In this document: piece after piece, positions 1 to 7,778 of the stretch
Layout of the letters: each line of letters opens with the position of its first letter
How positions within the stretch are numbered: the first letter of the stretch is position 1
Origin: Ulvibacterium sp039819225
GTDB lineage: Bacteria > Bacteroidota > Bacteroidia > Flavobacteriales > Flavobacteriaceae
Direction of reading: 5' to 3'
Length of the DNA: 37,188 nt
Assembly (NCBI GenBank): GCA_039819225.1
Contig: JBCBSN010000016.1
Span: forward strand, 1-37,188
The notes under the pieces: generated by a model
Told to the model about the DNA's origin: nothing
Database searches by the model: none
The model's input: only the letters and a program-made list of their open reading frames with translations
Position numbers and translations under genes: made by a program

Positions 1-549
1 AGATGTGCTGCCTGTCGTTGAACTTGAAGTGATAATGATATATCTGTAAGCATCAAACAAATCGAATACTTCATCAACAGAATTATCAATTGACCGCCCA
101 CCAATAATCAACTCTCCGGGATTGGTATAAGCCACGTAGAAATAATTCTGGTTGTCTATCGAGAAAGGCAACTGAACGATTAAGGGGCCGCTGGATGTAG
201 CCTGTCTTCCGTATACCAAAATGACCGCACTGTCTAAAACTTCTTGGGTAAAACTATCATCCAACACACTCATTCCTATTTGTGAAGTAGGAGTATCAGA
301 CAAATCTTCTAAAATCCACTCGGAAGCAATCATACTTACATTACCATTTTCTCCATCTGTGCCATCTAAACCGTCGGCTCCATCTTGTCCAGGTTCCCCT
401 TCTGGGCCTCCCGGCCCCGGCTCACCTTGGGGGCCTTGTTCACCTTGTGGGCCTTGAGGGCCGGGAGGCCCTACTTCCCCGTCCTGGGTACAAGCAGTTA
501 GCATTAAAGTCAATAGTAGGCAGGTAAAAAAATTCATTCTAGCTTTCAT
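1..549 (-). CDS. Collagen-like repeat lipoprotein (C-terminus cut by window edge)
   Basis: An open frame runs from the ATG at 549 to the window edge without a stop (183 codons visible). The N-terminus is a lipoprotein signal, MKARMNFFTC then a hydrophobic stretch ending in the lipobox L-T-A-C (Cys20). Directly after it, residues about 27-65 form collagen-type Gly-X-Y triplets (GPPGPQGPQGEQGPQGEPG, then G-Q-D-G-A-D-G-L-D-G). Then comes a non-repetitive region (begins NVSMIASEWILEDL) with several strands and Asp-rich stretches. In flavobacteria this architecture, a collagen stalk between lipid anchor and globular domain, is common in cell-surface lipoproteins; the function of the globular part is unknown to me. 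The start at 549 is chosen because it gives a complete signal peptide. It is probably anchored in the outer membrane. Confidence 0.85.
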   Translation of the reverse strand, partial: MKARMNFFTCLLLTLMLTACTQDGEVGPPGPQGPQGEQGPQGEPGPGGPEGEPGQDGADGLDGTDGENGNVSMIASEWILEDLSDTPTSQIGMSVLDDSFTQEVLDSAVILVYGRQATSSGPLIVQLPFSIDNQNYFYVAYTNPGELIIGGRSIDNSVDEVFDLFDAYRYIIITSSSTTGSTS

Positions 550-705
550 GATATCTAAACTTTGTATTTAATTCTTTGTTACCAACTTTTTTCAAAAGGT
601 CGACAAGTGCTTTTTATTTTGTAAAAACCGCCGTAAGAGCCTCAACCAATATTTAGTCAAGGTAGTGAGGCCTAGAATTGGGCATGGTATTATAAGTTGC
701 CGAAG

Positions 706-1359
706 TCATTGATGTACTTCAGGGCACCCATTATTAGCTACCGTGCCGGCTACCTGCGGGCACTGATCATCCCTATCCAGTACACCATCACCGTCAGTAT
801 CGGGCCATGGGCAACCTCCATTTTGGGCGGGTCCTGCTTCAGTGGGACACTCATCCTCTTTATCAGGTATACCATCTCCATCGGCATCGGGGCATCCGTT
901 GAAAGCTTCAAGACCTACTTCATCAGGGCATTCGTCATCCTCATCCAATACCCCGTCACCATCCGAATCGATGCCATCACCACAAGAACCAGGAAAATCA
1001 GGATTCACTAGTGGATCATTGTCATCACAGTCACCCATAGTGCCAAAGCCACAGGCGTTGTCGGGCACAAAGCCATCGTCGTCCTGATCGTCCAAACGTA
1101 CGGCACCGTGTTTTTTGAACCATTTCCATGTCCATGGCCTAATCCTAATGATGCGTGGATGGCGACGCCATTTGGACTTAAAACAAATTTTGATTTTATT
1201 TCGTTGCCATCGCAAATCAACACTCTCCACACTCTCAGTTTCTTCCATTTTCTCGGACAGTTCTTCTTTTTGACAACTGTTTATTAAGAATCCCATTATC
1301 AGTAACAAAAAGAGTATAAAGGCACTATTAATTTGATGCTTTTTCCTATGGAGCTTCAT
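706..1359 (-). CDS. Lipoprotein with thrombospondin type 3-like calcium-binding repeats
   Basis: The protein begins MKLHRKKHQINS and has a hydrophobic signal ending in the lipobox L-I-N-S-C, so it should be a lipoprotein. An ATG 48 bases upstream (1407) would also be in frame, but the start at 1359 gives a normal signal-peptide length. After a short acidic stretch comes a very basic, Trp-rich segment (KIKICFKSKWRRHPRIIRIR, followed by WTWKWFKKHGA). The C-terminal half carries Asp-rich repeats: one D-C-D-D-N-D-P type motif and three thrombospondin type 3-like units (DSDGDGVLDEDDECP, DADGDGIPDKEDECP, DTDGDGVLDRDDQCP), each with a spaced Cys. Such repeats bind calcium and act as rigid spacers in surface proteins. 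The protein ends shortly after the last repeat, with no visible enzymatic domain. Confidence 0.85.
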   Translation of the reverse strand: MKLHRKKHQINSAFILFLLLIMGFLINSCQKEELSEKMEETESVESVDLRWQRNKIKICFKSKWRRHPRIIRIRPWTWKWFKKHGAVRLDDQDDDGFVPDNACGFGTMGDCDDNDPLVNPDFPGSCGDGIDSDGDGVLDEDDECPDEVGLEAFNGCPDADGDGIPDKEDECPTEAGPAQNGGCPWPDTDGDGVLDRDDQCPQVAGTVANNGCPEVHQ

Positions 1360-1592
1360 ACGTTTTAATTTAGTTTGACTGAAAATCATTTTCCTATCGA
1401 TTATCATTCAACTGCCTATTGGATTGGATATAGCTCAGCCATTCGAATGGGCAAAGGATGCCTCACCCGTGCGATAACTATTATGATAAAATGGAAGAGC
1501 TCTACTAGTGCAATTTAGTGGCTACCGGGCTAAACAAATTGCCAACGGGTTGCGTAAATTTGCACTCATGTTGTATTGTAAAAATCCATGGT
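1360..1592. other. Intergenic stretch, nothing recognised
   Basis: These 233 bases lie between the decayed NTF2-like gene and the calcium-binding lipoprotein. I see no open frame with recognisable protein similarity, no terminator with a T-tract and no consensus promoter. Confidence 0.4.
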
Positions 1593-2001
1593 TTAATCTA
1601 CGGATCGCCAATTAGGATTTGCGATATCCCATGGGTCAAAAAAATTTTCCTGTTCGGTTATTTTACCCACGGTATTGATCATAAATCGGTTAACAATCCG
1701 CAGCATACACTTGGGGTAGGTGATATGGCAATGGAAGTCCACGGTACCGCGCTCAAATCATCATTGATAAAAACATCCACTAATTCCGTTCCTAAACCAA
1801 GGATTCGCAAAGGTGCCCGCCAATTTTCTCTTATGTTATTTTTACCCACTATAGGTTCTTGTGAACCATTGGGGTTTATCGGGCACGGAGTTCTACCTTT
1901 TCGCTGTAAGGAATGGCATTAAAATCTTTCCCTTCCAATCCCTCAATGACGTACTCGGATGCAATTTTCGGGAGCAATGCCTTTCTGTCTAATGCACCCA
2001 T
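1593..2001 (-). pseudogene. Frameshifted NTF2/SnoaL-like protein (pseudogene)
   Basis: On the minus strand an ATG at 2001 opens a frame reading MGALDRKALLPKIASEYVIE that stops at about 1877. A one-base shift near 1881-1884 (inside a C run) restores a continuation (PINPNGSQEPIVGKNN, then TELVDVFINDDLSAV). A second one-base shift near 1739-1750 restores V-D-F-H-C-H-I-T-Y-P-K-C-M-L-R and then RFMINTVGKITEQENFFDP, ending at a TAA at 1593-1595. The rebuilt protein of about 135 residues has the look of the NTF2/SnoaL-like fold: N-terminal helix, a lone-strand region, and a final strand-rich segment with R-F-x-(I)-N-x-x-G-K-I-x-E-Q-E-N-F-F-D-P. Both shifts look like single-base losses. The gene sits just downstream of, and parallel to, an intact NTF2-like gene. 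Sequencing error is an alternative explanation, but two events in one gene favour decay. Confidence 0.75.
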
Positions 2002-2029
2002 GGCATTAAATCTTTAAGAAGTTGAAATT

Positions 2030-2479
2030 TTAAGGGAGTGTTAGTTGTCTTACTAAATTCTCATGGTTCCAATTGACCGATATGCCCCTGATCATTCCCA
2101 ATTCGTCCATCTTGAATATAAAGACATGGTCTTCCTCAAAAGTGTTACCTTTGGAGGGAAGCCCGGCAAAATCCTTGGCTTGCTTGCCCCTTACGGAAGC
2201 CTCACAGCGTACATCGCCATTTTCCTTTACCACGGTATTAACTGTATTGTCAATAGTAGGAAAAGCGGCTATGATACTGCTCCAAATTGCTTTGCCTACT
2301 TTATGGACATTGCCTTGGCCCTGCTCTCCCAAGGGCAAAAAAGCAACAGTACAGTCCTGGGTGCAATGGGATAACATGTTATGGACATCCTGCTCCTGAT
2401 AGGCTTTCATAAAGTTTACCGTTCTGTTTTTCCAGGCAATGAACAAGGGGTCTAGGTTATTCTGTTTTAGTGCTTCCAT
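2030..2479 (-). CDS. NTF2/SnoaL-like family protein
   Basis: This is a protein of about 149 residues from the ATG at 2479 (MEALKQNNLDPLF). An in-frame ATG at 2560 adds 27 unlikely residues. The pattern of an N-terminal helix (FIAWKNRTVNFMKAYQEQDV), a small acidic turn, and repeated strands ending in VFIFKMDELGMIRGISVNWN matches the cone-shaped NTF2-like fold, which includes SnoaL-type cyclases, isomerases and many small-ligand-binding proteins. No signal peptide is visible, so it should be cytoplasmic. It lies 111 bases downstream of an AraC-type regulator on the same strand and 28 bases upstream of the decayed NTF2-like gene, so the three were probably one transcript. The substrate cannot be read from the sequence. 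Confidence 0.75.
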   Translation of the reverse strand: MEALKQNNLDPLFIAWKNRTVNFMKAYQEQDVHNMLSHCTQDCTVAFLPLGEQGQGNVHKVGKAIWSSIIAAFPTIDNTVNTVVKENGDVRCEASVRGKQAKDFAGLPSKGNTFEEDHVFIFKMDELGMIRGISVNWNHENLVRQLTLP

Positions 2480-2590
2480 AATCTTTTCTGTGTTTCTTAT
2501 GCTCAAATATAGGTATGAGGCACTATGCAAAATTGTAAGAATGCGCCAACTTCTAGGCACGGACCATCAAATACATTATTCTCGGATCTA

Positions 2591-3445
2591 TCAATTACCG
2601 GATCGCAGTCTTTCCTCTACAATGGAAAATTGGTCAAGGTAATTGACTAGCTCTGTATTCCCTTTGGCATACGTCCTAGGGGTACGGCCGGAGAAATACT
2701 TAAAATCCTTTATAAAATGGCTTTGATCATAATAACCACCTTCGAAAAGTACGTCCATGAGGTTTACGTCCCGTTTACCGGCCATAAGTTTACAGGTATA
2801 ACCAAACCTTCTTATTTTGGCATAAGTCTTGGGGCTTACCCCTACCTCATTTAAAAACTTACGTTCAAAGTTGCGCCGGCTCATCGGTACTTTTTCCATC
2901 AACTTCAAAATATTGATTTGGCCCCTCATCCGATAAATCTTGTTAGCGGCAGATACCATTTCTTTATGAGCAAATTGGTTGTTTAATTGTTGTTTCAGAA
3001 AATAGGATTCTAGAAGACCTATACGACCGGAATCCGTACTGGTCTCCTTTATTTGCCGAAACAGTTGTCCACTCCGTTGAGGTGCAATAATGGAAAAATC
3101 AACGCGCTCTCCCGTGAGGTTGAACATAGGAATGTTAAAGAAATTGAACAGGGCTACCGGTTTTAATACCGCTCCTACCATTTCAATGGCACCCTTTAAA
3201 TGAAGAGTGTAATTCTTTATCGCCTGCCCCGCTACAAAGCTTTTAGGCACCTTTTGCTTGTGGTATTTACTGTTGGATACTAGATATGGGGCTCTAAGAT
3301 TAAAGACCAAGGAGCACAAAGCACTCGGGGGGCTTTCTATATCAATGTATTCTTTGGCATCTCCCTTCCAGACAAAATAGCAGAGCACAAAATCCGAAAG
3401 CTCCTTGGTGGGTCTGAATTTCTTGTATTGCATATCGTGATACAA
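2591..3445 (-). CDS. AraC-family transcriptional regulator
   Basis: The 284-residue protein has a C-terminal AraC-type double helix-turn-helix at roughly residues 175-268, seen as INILKLMEKVPMSRRNFERK then GVSPKTYAKIRRFGYTCKLM, and the second helix-turn-helix in VLFEGGYYDQSHFIKDFKYF followed by the family signature F-S-G-R-T-P. The N-terminal domain (starts with F-R-P-T-K-E-L-S-D-F-V, later ESPPSALCSLVFNL) resembles the DUF6597-type ligand-sensing domain found in flavobacterial AraC proteins. Start alternatives are the ATG at 3445 and one four codons in. It is likely to control itself and the NTF2-like gene just downstream; the signal is unknown. Confidence 0.88.
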   Translation of the reverse strand: MYHDMQYKKFRPTKELSDFVLCYFVWKGDAKEYIDIESPPSALCSLVFNLRAPYLVSNSKYHKQKVPKSFVAGQAIKNYTLHLKGAIEMVGAVLKPVALFNFFNIPMFNLTGERVDFSIIAPQRSGQLFRQIKETSTDSGRIGLLESYFLKQQLNNQFAHKEMVSAANKIYRMRGQINILKLMEKVPMSRRNFERKFLNEVGVSPKTYAKIRRFGYTCKLMAGKRDVNLMDVLFEGGYYDQSHFIKDFKYFSGRTPRTYAKGNTELVNYLDQFSIVEERLRSGN

Positions 3446-3568
3446 TCGTTCATAAATTCAATAATAACAAACAAATTAAGGAATTTGTAAAATAGGATTA
3501 CCACCTTCAATGTACAAAGTATCTTCGAAGAAATAGAAGCTTTTGCCACGGAATTGGAACCTCTGGTT

Positions 3569-4105
3569 TTAAGGTCTCTCCAATGCCCCCATCCCCCTTA
3601 AAACGGCGTACTGGTCCTTAAGAAAATCCCACTGGTCTCCAAATTTGCCATCGGTTACGTTAAAGTACCAGACCTCCTCCCAAGACAGGGGTTGGTTTTT
3701 GGCCTCAATTCCCTTCAGCACACTATCTGTATAATCGCCGCCTCCAAAGGTATATGTCGATGCATAGTTGGCGGTTATGTTCAGCCATAGAATAGCTTCG
3801 TTGCTATTGACCGTCAAATGCTTAATGGTCGCCGAATAATTCTGGAAAGAGGTTCTAAATGCAGAATGTTCCTCCAAAAACTGGGCTGGGTCCGGTTCGA
3901 GGTATTTTATAATTTTCGATTTCCACTCCTGGGAATTTAAATCCTTAATATAAGCTTCAATAAATTGTTTGGTACCCGTTTCTTCAACCTGAGCCGCTTC
4001 ATATCCCTTTAACTCGGCTATGATTTTTTCTTTTTCGGTTTCACTTTTCTCATCGGCACAGGCAAAACCGATAAGGAGAGCTATCGCACACCCTAGTTTT
4101 TTCAC
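3569..4105 (-). CDS. NTF2-like lipoprotein
   Basis: The 178-residue protein starts MKKLGCAIALLIGFACADEK: a short signal peptide with lipobox G-F-A-C (Cys16), so it should be a lipoprotein. The mature part begins with a charged helix (KSETEKEKIIAELKGYEAAQ), then has an NTF2/SnoaL-like pattern: helix containing FIEAYIKDLNSQEW, the acidic-aromatic turn, F-R-T-S-F-Q-N-Y-S-A-T-I-K-H-L, two long strands with NEAILWLNITANYASTYTFG, and a last strand pair WEEVWYFNVTDGKFGDQWDF. This resembles SnoaL/ester-cyclase type proteins but located in the envelope. It stands alone with 123 bases to the AraC gene downstream and about 157 bases to the next NTF2-like gene upstream. The catalytic role is not identifiable. 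Confidence 0.78.
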   Translation of the reverse strand: MKKLGCAIALLIGFACADEKSETEKEKIIAELKGYEAAQVEETGTKQFIEAYIKDLNSQEWKSKIIKYLEPDPAQFLEEHSAFRTSFQNYSATIKHLTVNSNEAILWLNITANYASTYTFGGGDYTDSVLKGIEAKNQPLSWEEVWYFNVTDGKFGDQWDFLKDQYAVLRGMGALERP

Positions 4106-4262
4106 AGGAATACATTTAAATTATACATTGGATTTTTAACACTACCGTAATTGGCAAAAAATCACCAAGTTCACCATCCTTAATTTTTCACTTCTTTTTG
4201 TAAAAGCAACTGTCATGACCTCCAAAATCGCTTTATTAGGAGGTTTACCTTGTTTTATGCGT

Positions 4263-4655
4263 TTAGCCGGAAGTAGTCTGTTGGGGCATTATCCCCAACT
4301 GTTCCATCAATATCATTTGATCGGCGATGAGCCACATATCAGTAATCATTTCGTTTTCAACAACGTAACGGATCACAAAGGGTAGATCCATTTTTCGTCC
4401 CGTTGCGGGAATACCATTGAATTCACCTGAATGGATTCCGGTTGCCCTTCCCCGAACGATAACCTTTTGGCCCTCGGTAACCATCTCCTCAATAAAGAGT
4501 TCATATTTTGGAAAGGCCCTATCAAAAAACCGAATATGCGCTATTAATTTTTCGTCGTTCATGAATTGCCTACAGAGATCCAGGGTTTTCTCTACTCCGG
4601 ATATGGCATTGTAGTACTTGATGATGAATGCCCTATTTTTCTTGGGATTGGTCAT
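4263..4655 (-). CDS. NTF2/SnoaL-like ester-cyclase family protein (tandem copy 2)
   Basis: The protein of about 130 residues (MTNPKKNRAFIIKYYNAISG) has the SnoaL-like ester-cyclase pattern: helix 1, then N-D-E-K-L-I-A-H-I-R-F-F, the strand pair G-x-x-V-x-V-R-G-x-x-x-G-x-H-x-G-E-F-x-G-I-P-x-T-G-R, and the C-terminal W-L-I-A-D-Q-M. The segment H-x-G-E-F-x-G-I-P-x-T-G-R is the hallmark of the SnoaL polyketide-cyclase-like group. It is ungapped against the gene immediately upstream, with 84 of 130 residues identical by my count. A start three codons earlier (4664) touches the upstream stop codon; 4655 is chosen to match the start of the paralogue. It is probably cytoplasmic and cotranscribed with its twin and the AraC-type gene at 5143. 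Confidence 0.8.
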   Translation of the reverse strand: MTNPKKNRAFIIKYYNAISGVEKTLDLCRQFMNDEKLIAHIRFFDRAFPKYELFIEEMVTEGQKVIVRGRATGIHSGEFNGIPATGRKMDLPFVIRYVVENEMITDMWLIADQMILMEQLGIMPQQTTSG

Positions 4656-4664
4656 ACCCAGCAT

Positions 4665-5057
4665 CTAGTGTTCGGTAATTTGTGGTTCCATTACGCCCAA
4701 CTGTTCCATGAGCAGCATTTGATCGGCAATAAGCCAATGATCTGTAATTTTTTCATTTTCGATGGTGTACCGAATAGCAAAGGGCAGGTCTATTTCTCTG
4801 CCAGTTGGGGGAATTCCACCGAATTCTCCGGTATGGGTTCCGCTCATCCTAGCTTGTATTAGCACCTTGTTCGCTTCGGTCATGATTTCTTCGATGAACA
4901 GCTCGTACTTGGGAAAAGCGCCCTCAAAAAACTCGATATGCTGAATTAGACTCTCATCGTTTGTATATTTTTCAGAAAGCTCTCGGGTTTTTTCATATCC
5001 CGATATGGCATTGAAATAATTGATGATGAACTCCCTATTCTTCTTTAGATTATCCAT
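4665..5057 (-). CDS. NTF2/SnoaL-like ester-cyclase family protein (tandem copy 1)
   Basis: The protein from the ATG at 5057 (MDNLKKNREFIINYFNAISG) aligns end to end with the next gene downstream and carries the same core: H-T-G-E-F-G-G-I-P-P-T-G-R and W-L-I-A-D-Q-M. A longer frame starts at 5153, overlapping the end of the AraC-type gene by 11 bases in an ATGCAACATGA arrangement, but its extra 32 residues have no counterpart in the paralogue, so the shorter start is preferred. The stop TAG at 4665-4667 abuts the next gene. The pair looks like a recent tandem duplication. Family members include polyketide cyclases, but also many uncharacterised small proteins; no polyketide genes are nearby, so function stays open. 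Confidence 0.8.
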   Translation of the reverse strand: MDNLKKNREFIINYFNAISGYEKTRELSEKYTNDESLIQHIEFFEGAFPKYELFIEEIMTEANKVLIQARMSGTHTGEFGGIPPTGREIDLPFAIRYTIENEKITDHWLIADQMLLMEQLGVMEPQITEH

Positions 5058-5142
5058 GATATTAGAAAACTTAGATTTTACTTCTCCAAAGTTAGGAGTG
5101 ATATTTTGACAAAAGTTGACTACAAGTTGCGAAAAATTGCGC

Positions 5143-6015
5143 TCATGTTGCATTTTTACTTTTCACGAAGTCAGAGGGATTAAAACCAAACTCTTTTTGA
5201 AACGACCTGGTAAAATGGCTTTTACTCGCAAAACCCACCTCATAGCACACTTGGCTCACATTCAAATCTTTGTCTTTTGATTGTAGTAATCTTTTGGCCT
5301 TTTCCAAGCGGGTAAAACGTAGATATTGTTGGGGGGACATGCGTGTAAGGGCCTTTATTTTTCGGAAGAGTTGGGTACGGCTTAGGGCCAGGGCATCGGC
5401 CAGGGCGTCCACTTTAAAATCGGGGTCGGAAATATGGGACTGTATTACGGCATTGACCTTTTTCAAAAATACGCCTTCGCTATTGCCTTTTAGCTCGGCC
5501 GCTTTTTCCAAGTTTTCGGTATTCGAAAAGTGAGTGGTCAATCTTTTGGCAACCGCGGTATAGTAGTTGGGGTATTGTCTGGGAAGCAAGGTACCATTCT
5601 CATCTTGGGTGGTAGATATAGTAGTGTTGGGTTTGGTTGGGATAGAGATGATAAAACGGGTACCCTGTTTTTGTCTTTCCACCAAAAGCCCGTTTTTTAC
5701 CGATGCCAAAATCTCACCTAATTTGGAAAGATCTACCCCCGTATTCTCTATGGCCAAAATGCATTGATCCCTATTCTCGTTGCACTCTCCTACGGATACC
5801 TTAACGCTATATAGCTGTGGCGTAAAGGTCACCACCCTACTGAGCAAAACGGTTATTTCGGAAAGTGCTTCCTCTGGATTATAGGATGCATATAGGTTTC
5901 CTACCGACGATTCAAAGACCAATTCAACTTCCTGGGCAACCGCAAAAGGCTGAAGACCTGTAACCAATCCGCGAAACAAGGGTACAAGGTCTGCATTTAT
6001 GGAAAAGGAGGACAT
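5143..6015 (-). CDS. AraC-type regulator with degenerate histidine-kinase ATPase-like N-terminus
   Basis: The C-terminal part of this 290-residue protein, residues about 195-288, is an AraC-type DNA-binding domain (DALADALALSRTQLFRKIKA, then L-T-R-M-S-P-Q-Q-Y-L-R-F, and VSQVCYEVGFASKSHFTRSF with Q-K-E-F-G-F-N-P). The N-terminal 130 residues look like a GHKL/HATPase fold remnant: VPLFRGLVTGLQPFAVAQEV, a strand pair, L-A-I-E-N-T-G-V-D-L in the place of the Asp-x-Gly-x-Gly box, and G-T-R-F-I-I-S-I-P at the end. No histidine phosphoacceptor helix and no intact N-box are visible. It resembles the output end of a hybrid two-component regulator reduced to ATPase-like plus DNA-binding parts. Its last codons overlap a possible early start of the NTF2-like gene, consistent with control of the duplicated pair. 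Confidence 0.8.
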   Translation of the reverse strand: MSSFSINADLVPLFRGLVTGLQPFAVAQEVELVFESSVGNLYASYNPEEALSEITVLLSRVVTFTPQLYSVKVSVGECNENRDQCILAIENTGVDLSKLGEILASVKNGLLVERQKQGTRFIISIPTKPNTTISTTQDENGTLLPRQYPNYYTAVAKRLTTHFSNTENLEKAAELKGNSEGVFLKKVNAVIQSHISDPDFKVDALADALALSRTQLFRKIKALTRMSPQQYLRFTRLEKAKRLLQSKDKDLNVSQVCYEVGFASKSHFTRSFQKEFGFNPSDFVKSKNAT

Positions 6016-6142
6016 GGTCTTCGGTCAATTATTCGTCCTATGAAGTTAAGGAATCGCTTGAAAATCCGCAAACACGAATACCCTTTTTGAAATTAGTTTG
6101 AAGAATGCCAATTCCCCAAACTAGTGCTTCGGTAACCCTAGG

Positions 6143-7678
6143 TCAAGTATTTTCTTCACGGAGCGGTTCGGGAACTTTGAACAAATCCAAAAAGGCCGGC
6201 CCTATGCCATCCAGTAGCGTTGAGGCGGTCAAGGCCTGATATCCCGTATGTTCTACCATGATATCGCCCGCCCTGCCATGTAGGTAAATTCCAAAAAGGG
6301 TCGCTTGCAACGGTTCATAGCCTTGGGCCAACAATGCGGTAATCATTCCGGTGAGGACATCACCGGATCCCCCTGTGGCCATTCCTGGATTTCCAGTAGT
6401 GTTCACATAGCCTTTTCCTTTATAAAGGGTAAGGGTATGCGCCCCTTTTATGACCAGGATACAATGGTATTGTTTAGAAAAAGCCGTGGCCTTTTCAAGT
6501 TTGTCAAAATCGTTGCTCCAAGGACCTAAAAGTCGTTCCAACTCTCCAGGGTGAGGGGTCAACACCGTTCCTTTGGGGAGCCTTTTCAGCAATTCCTTAT
6601 GTTCCGATAGGATGTTGATTCCATCGGCATCAATTACCAGGGGCGCCGTATTGGTAGAAAGAAAATTGGAAAAGGTCTTCGCCGTTTCGGTACCGGTCCC
6701 CAGGCCTACTCCAATGCCAATAGCTTCGGGTTGAAACGTATACCCAATATCGGTAATAACCCTTTCTCCCTCATCGGTAAGCACCATAACCTCCGGAAGA
6801 GCTGTTTGCATAGGGATATACCCGCACTGCGGTACATAGGCACTCACCAATCCGCTGCCGGTATTCAAAGCGGCCCTGGAAGCCAAAATTGCAGCTCCCA
6901 GCTTACCATAACTCCCTCCAATGATAAGACTATGCCCGTACGTACCCTTATGCGAGAACTTCCGCCGTGGTTTGTATCCGGAAAGCACTTCATTTTTTCC
7001 GATAAGCCTATAATCCGCATCGGTTTGGGTCATAAACTCGGCATCCAGACCTATGTCCAGAACGTCCCATTGGTTACAGAACACACCTGTCCCGGGAAGG
7101 AAAAAAACCAGTTTGGGGGTTTGAAAGCTCAATACATAATCCGCACGGATGACCGCTTCGGTATCCTTTACCCCCTTATCCATAAACAATCCCGAAGGTA
7201 TGTCCACTGCAAGGGTAAACGCCTCGGACTGGTTCAAATGTTGGATAATTCGTTTTACCCAGCTCGCCGGTGCCCGGTTTAGACCTATCCCGAAAATAGC
7301 GTCCACAATAATATCGTCCCTTCCGATCTCTGGTAGTTCCTTTCCTTCCTCAAGGAAATTGGGCCAAACCTTACGATCCTTTAAACGCTCCATATTGATG
7401 AGGAAATCCTTAGACCTTTTTTTACTGTAGTTCACTACATAAACGCCAATGTCATAACCATGGTCCTGCAAGTGGCGGGCTATGGCGATGCCATCCCCTC
7501 CATTGTTCCCTATGCCACAGAATACATGTATGCGTACCGGGGCTCCTTGCATGCGGGAGTGGATCCAATTAAAGATCTGGGTGGCGGCACGTTCCATAAG
7601 GTCGGTACTTGAAATCCCTTGTTTTTCTATAGTGAAGGTATCGGCCTTATAGATTTGGCCAGCAGTAAAAATTTTCAT
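6143..7678 (-). CDS. nnr: Bifunctional NAD(P)H-hydrate epimerase / ADP-dependent NAD(P)H-hydrate dehydratase
   Basis: This 511-residue protein repairs hydrated NADH and NADPH: the N-terminal YjeF_N epimerase interconverts R and S hydrates, and the C-terminal ribokinase-like dehydratase restores NAD(P)H using ADP. The epimerase half (about 1-215) shows F-C-G-I-G-N-N-G-G-D-G and I-V-D-A-I-F-G-I-G. The dehydratase half (about 225-500) shows H-K-G-T-Y-G-H, L-V-I-D-A-D-G-I-N, L-T-P-H-P-G-E-L and the nucleotide-binding GNPGMATGGSGDVLTG. All these motifs are intact and the length matches bacterial bifunctional members. It stands alone on the minus strand, divergent from the threonine operon with about 50 bases between its start and the thr promoter. 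Confidence 0.96.
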   Translation of the reverse strand: MKIFTAGQIYKADTFTIEKQGISSTDLMERAATQIFNWIHSRMQGAPVRIHVFCGIGNNGGDGIAIARHLQDHGYDIGVYVVNYSKKRSKDFLINMERLKDRKVWPNFLEEGKELPEIGRDDIIVDAIFGIGLNRAPASWVKRIIQHLNQSEAFTLAVDIPSGLFMDKGVKDTEAVIRADYVLSFQTPKLVFFLPGTGVFCNQWDVLDIGLDAEFMTQTDADYRLIGKNEVLSGYKPRRKFSHKGTYGHSLIIGGSYGKLGAAILASRAALNTGSGLVSAYVPQCGYIPMQTALPEVMVLTDEGERVITDIGYTFQPEAIGIGVGLGTGTETAKTFSNFLSTNTAPLVIDADGINILSEHKELLKRLPKGTVLTPHPGELERLLGPWSNDFDKLEKATAFSKQYHCILVIKGAHTLTLYKGKGYVNTTGNPGMATGGSGDVLTGMITALLAQGYEPLQATLFGIYLHGRAGDIMVEHTGYQALTASTLLDGIGPAFLDLFKVPEPLREENT

Positions 7679-7731
7679 CCAAAAAGGAATTTCTTATAAA
7701 AGTGGTAATTCAACAAAAATTAGGGTCACTA

Positions 7732-7762
7732 TTTGATTGGGCCTTTAAAAGTACTACATTTG
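7732..7762 (+). promoter_or_regulatory. Promoter of the threonine operon (Bacteroidota sigma-A type)
   Basis: TTTG at 7732-7735 is followed by exactly 19 bases and TACATTTG at 7755-7762, a full match to the Bacteroidota -33/-7 consensus (TTTG, 19-21 bases, TAnnTTTG). The transcript should start near 7769, about ten bases before the ATG of the leader peptide. That places the leader at the very 5' end of the thrABC mRNA. Confidence 0.75.
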
Positions 7763-7778
7763 AAGCTTTTCAATAAGG

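Noticed and set aside
221..457. Plus-strand frame rich in Gly-Pro-Ser that looks collagen-like
   Set aside because: GGN and CCN codons are complementary, so the antisense of a Gly-X-Y repeat also reads as Gly/Pro-rich. The minus strand has the signal peptide and the real stalk.
842..1087. Plus-strand Ser/Pro-rich frame
   Set aside because: It is the antisense of the thrombospondin type 3-like repeats.
1518..1922. Plus-strand open frame of 134 codons
   Set aside because: It lies antisense to the reconstructed NTF2-like pseudogene, whose minus-strand frames carry coherent protein sequence; the plus frame shows no domain-like pattern.
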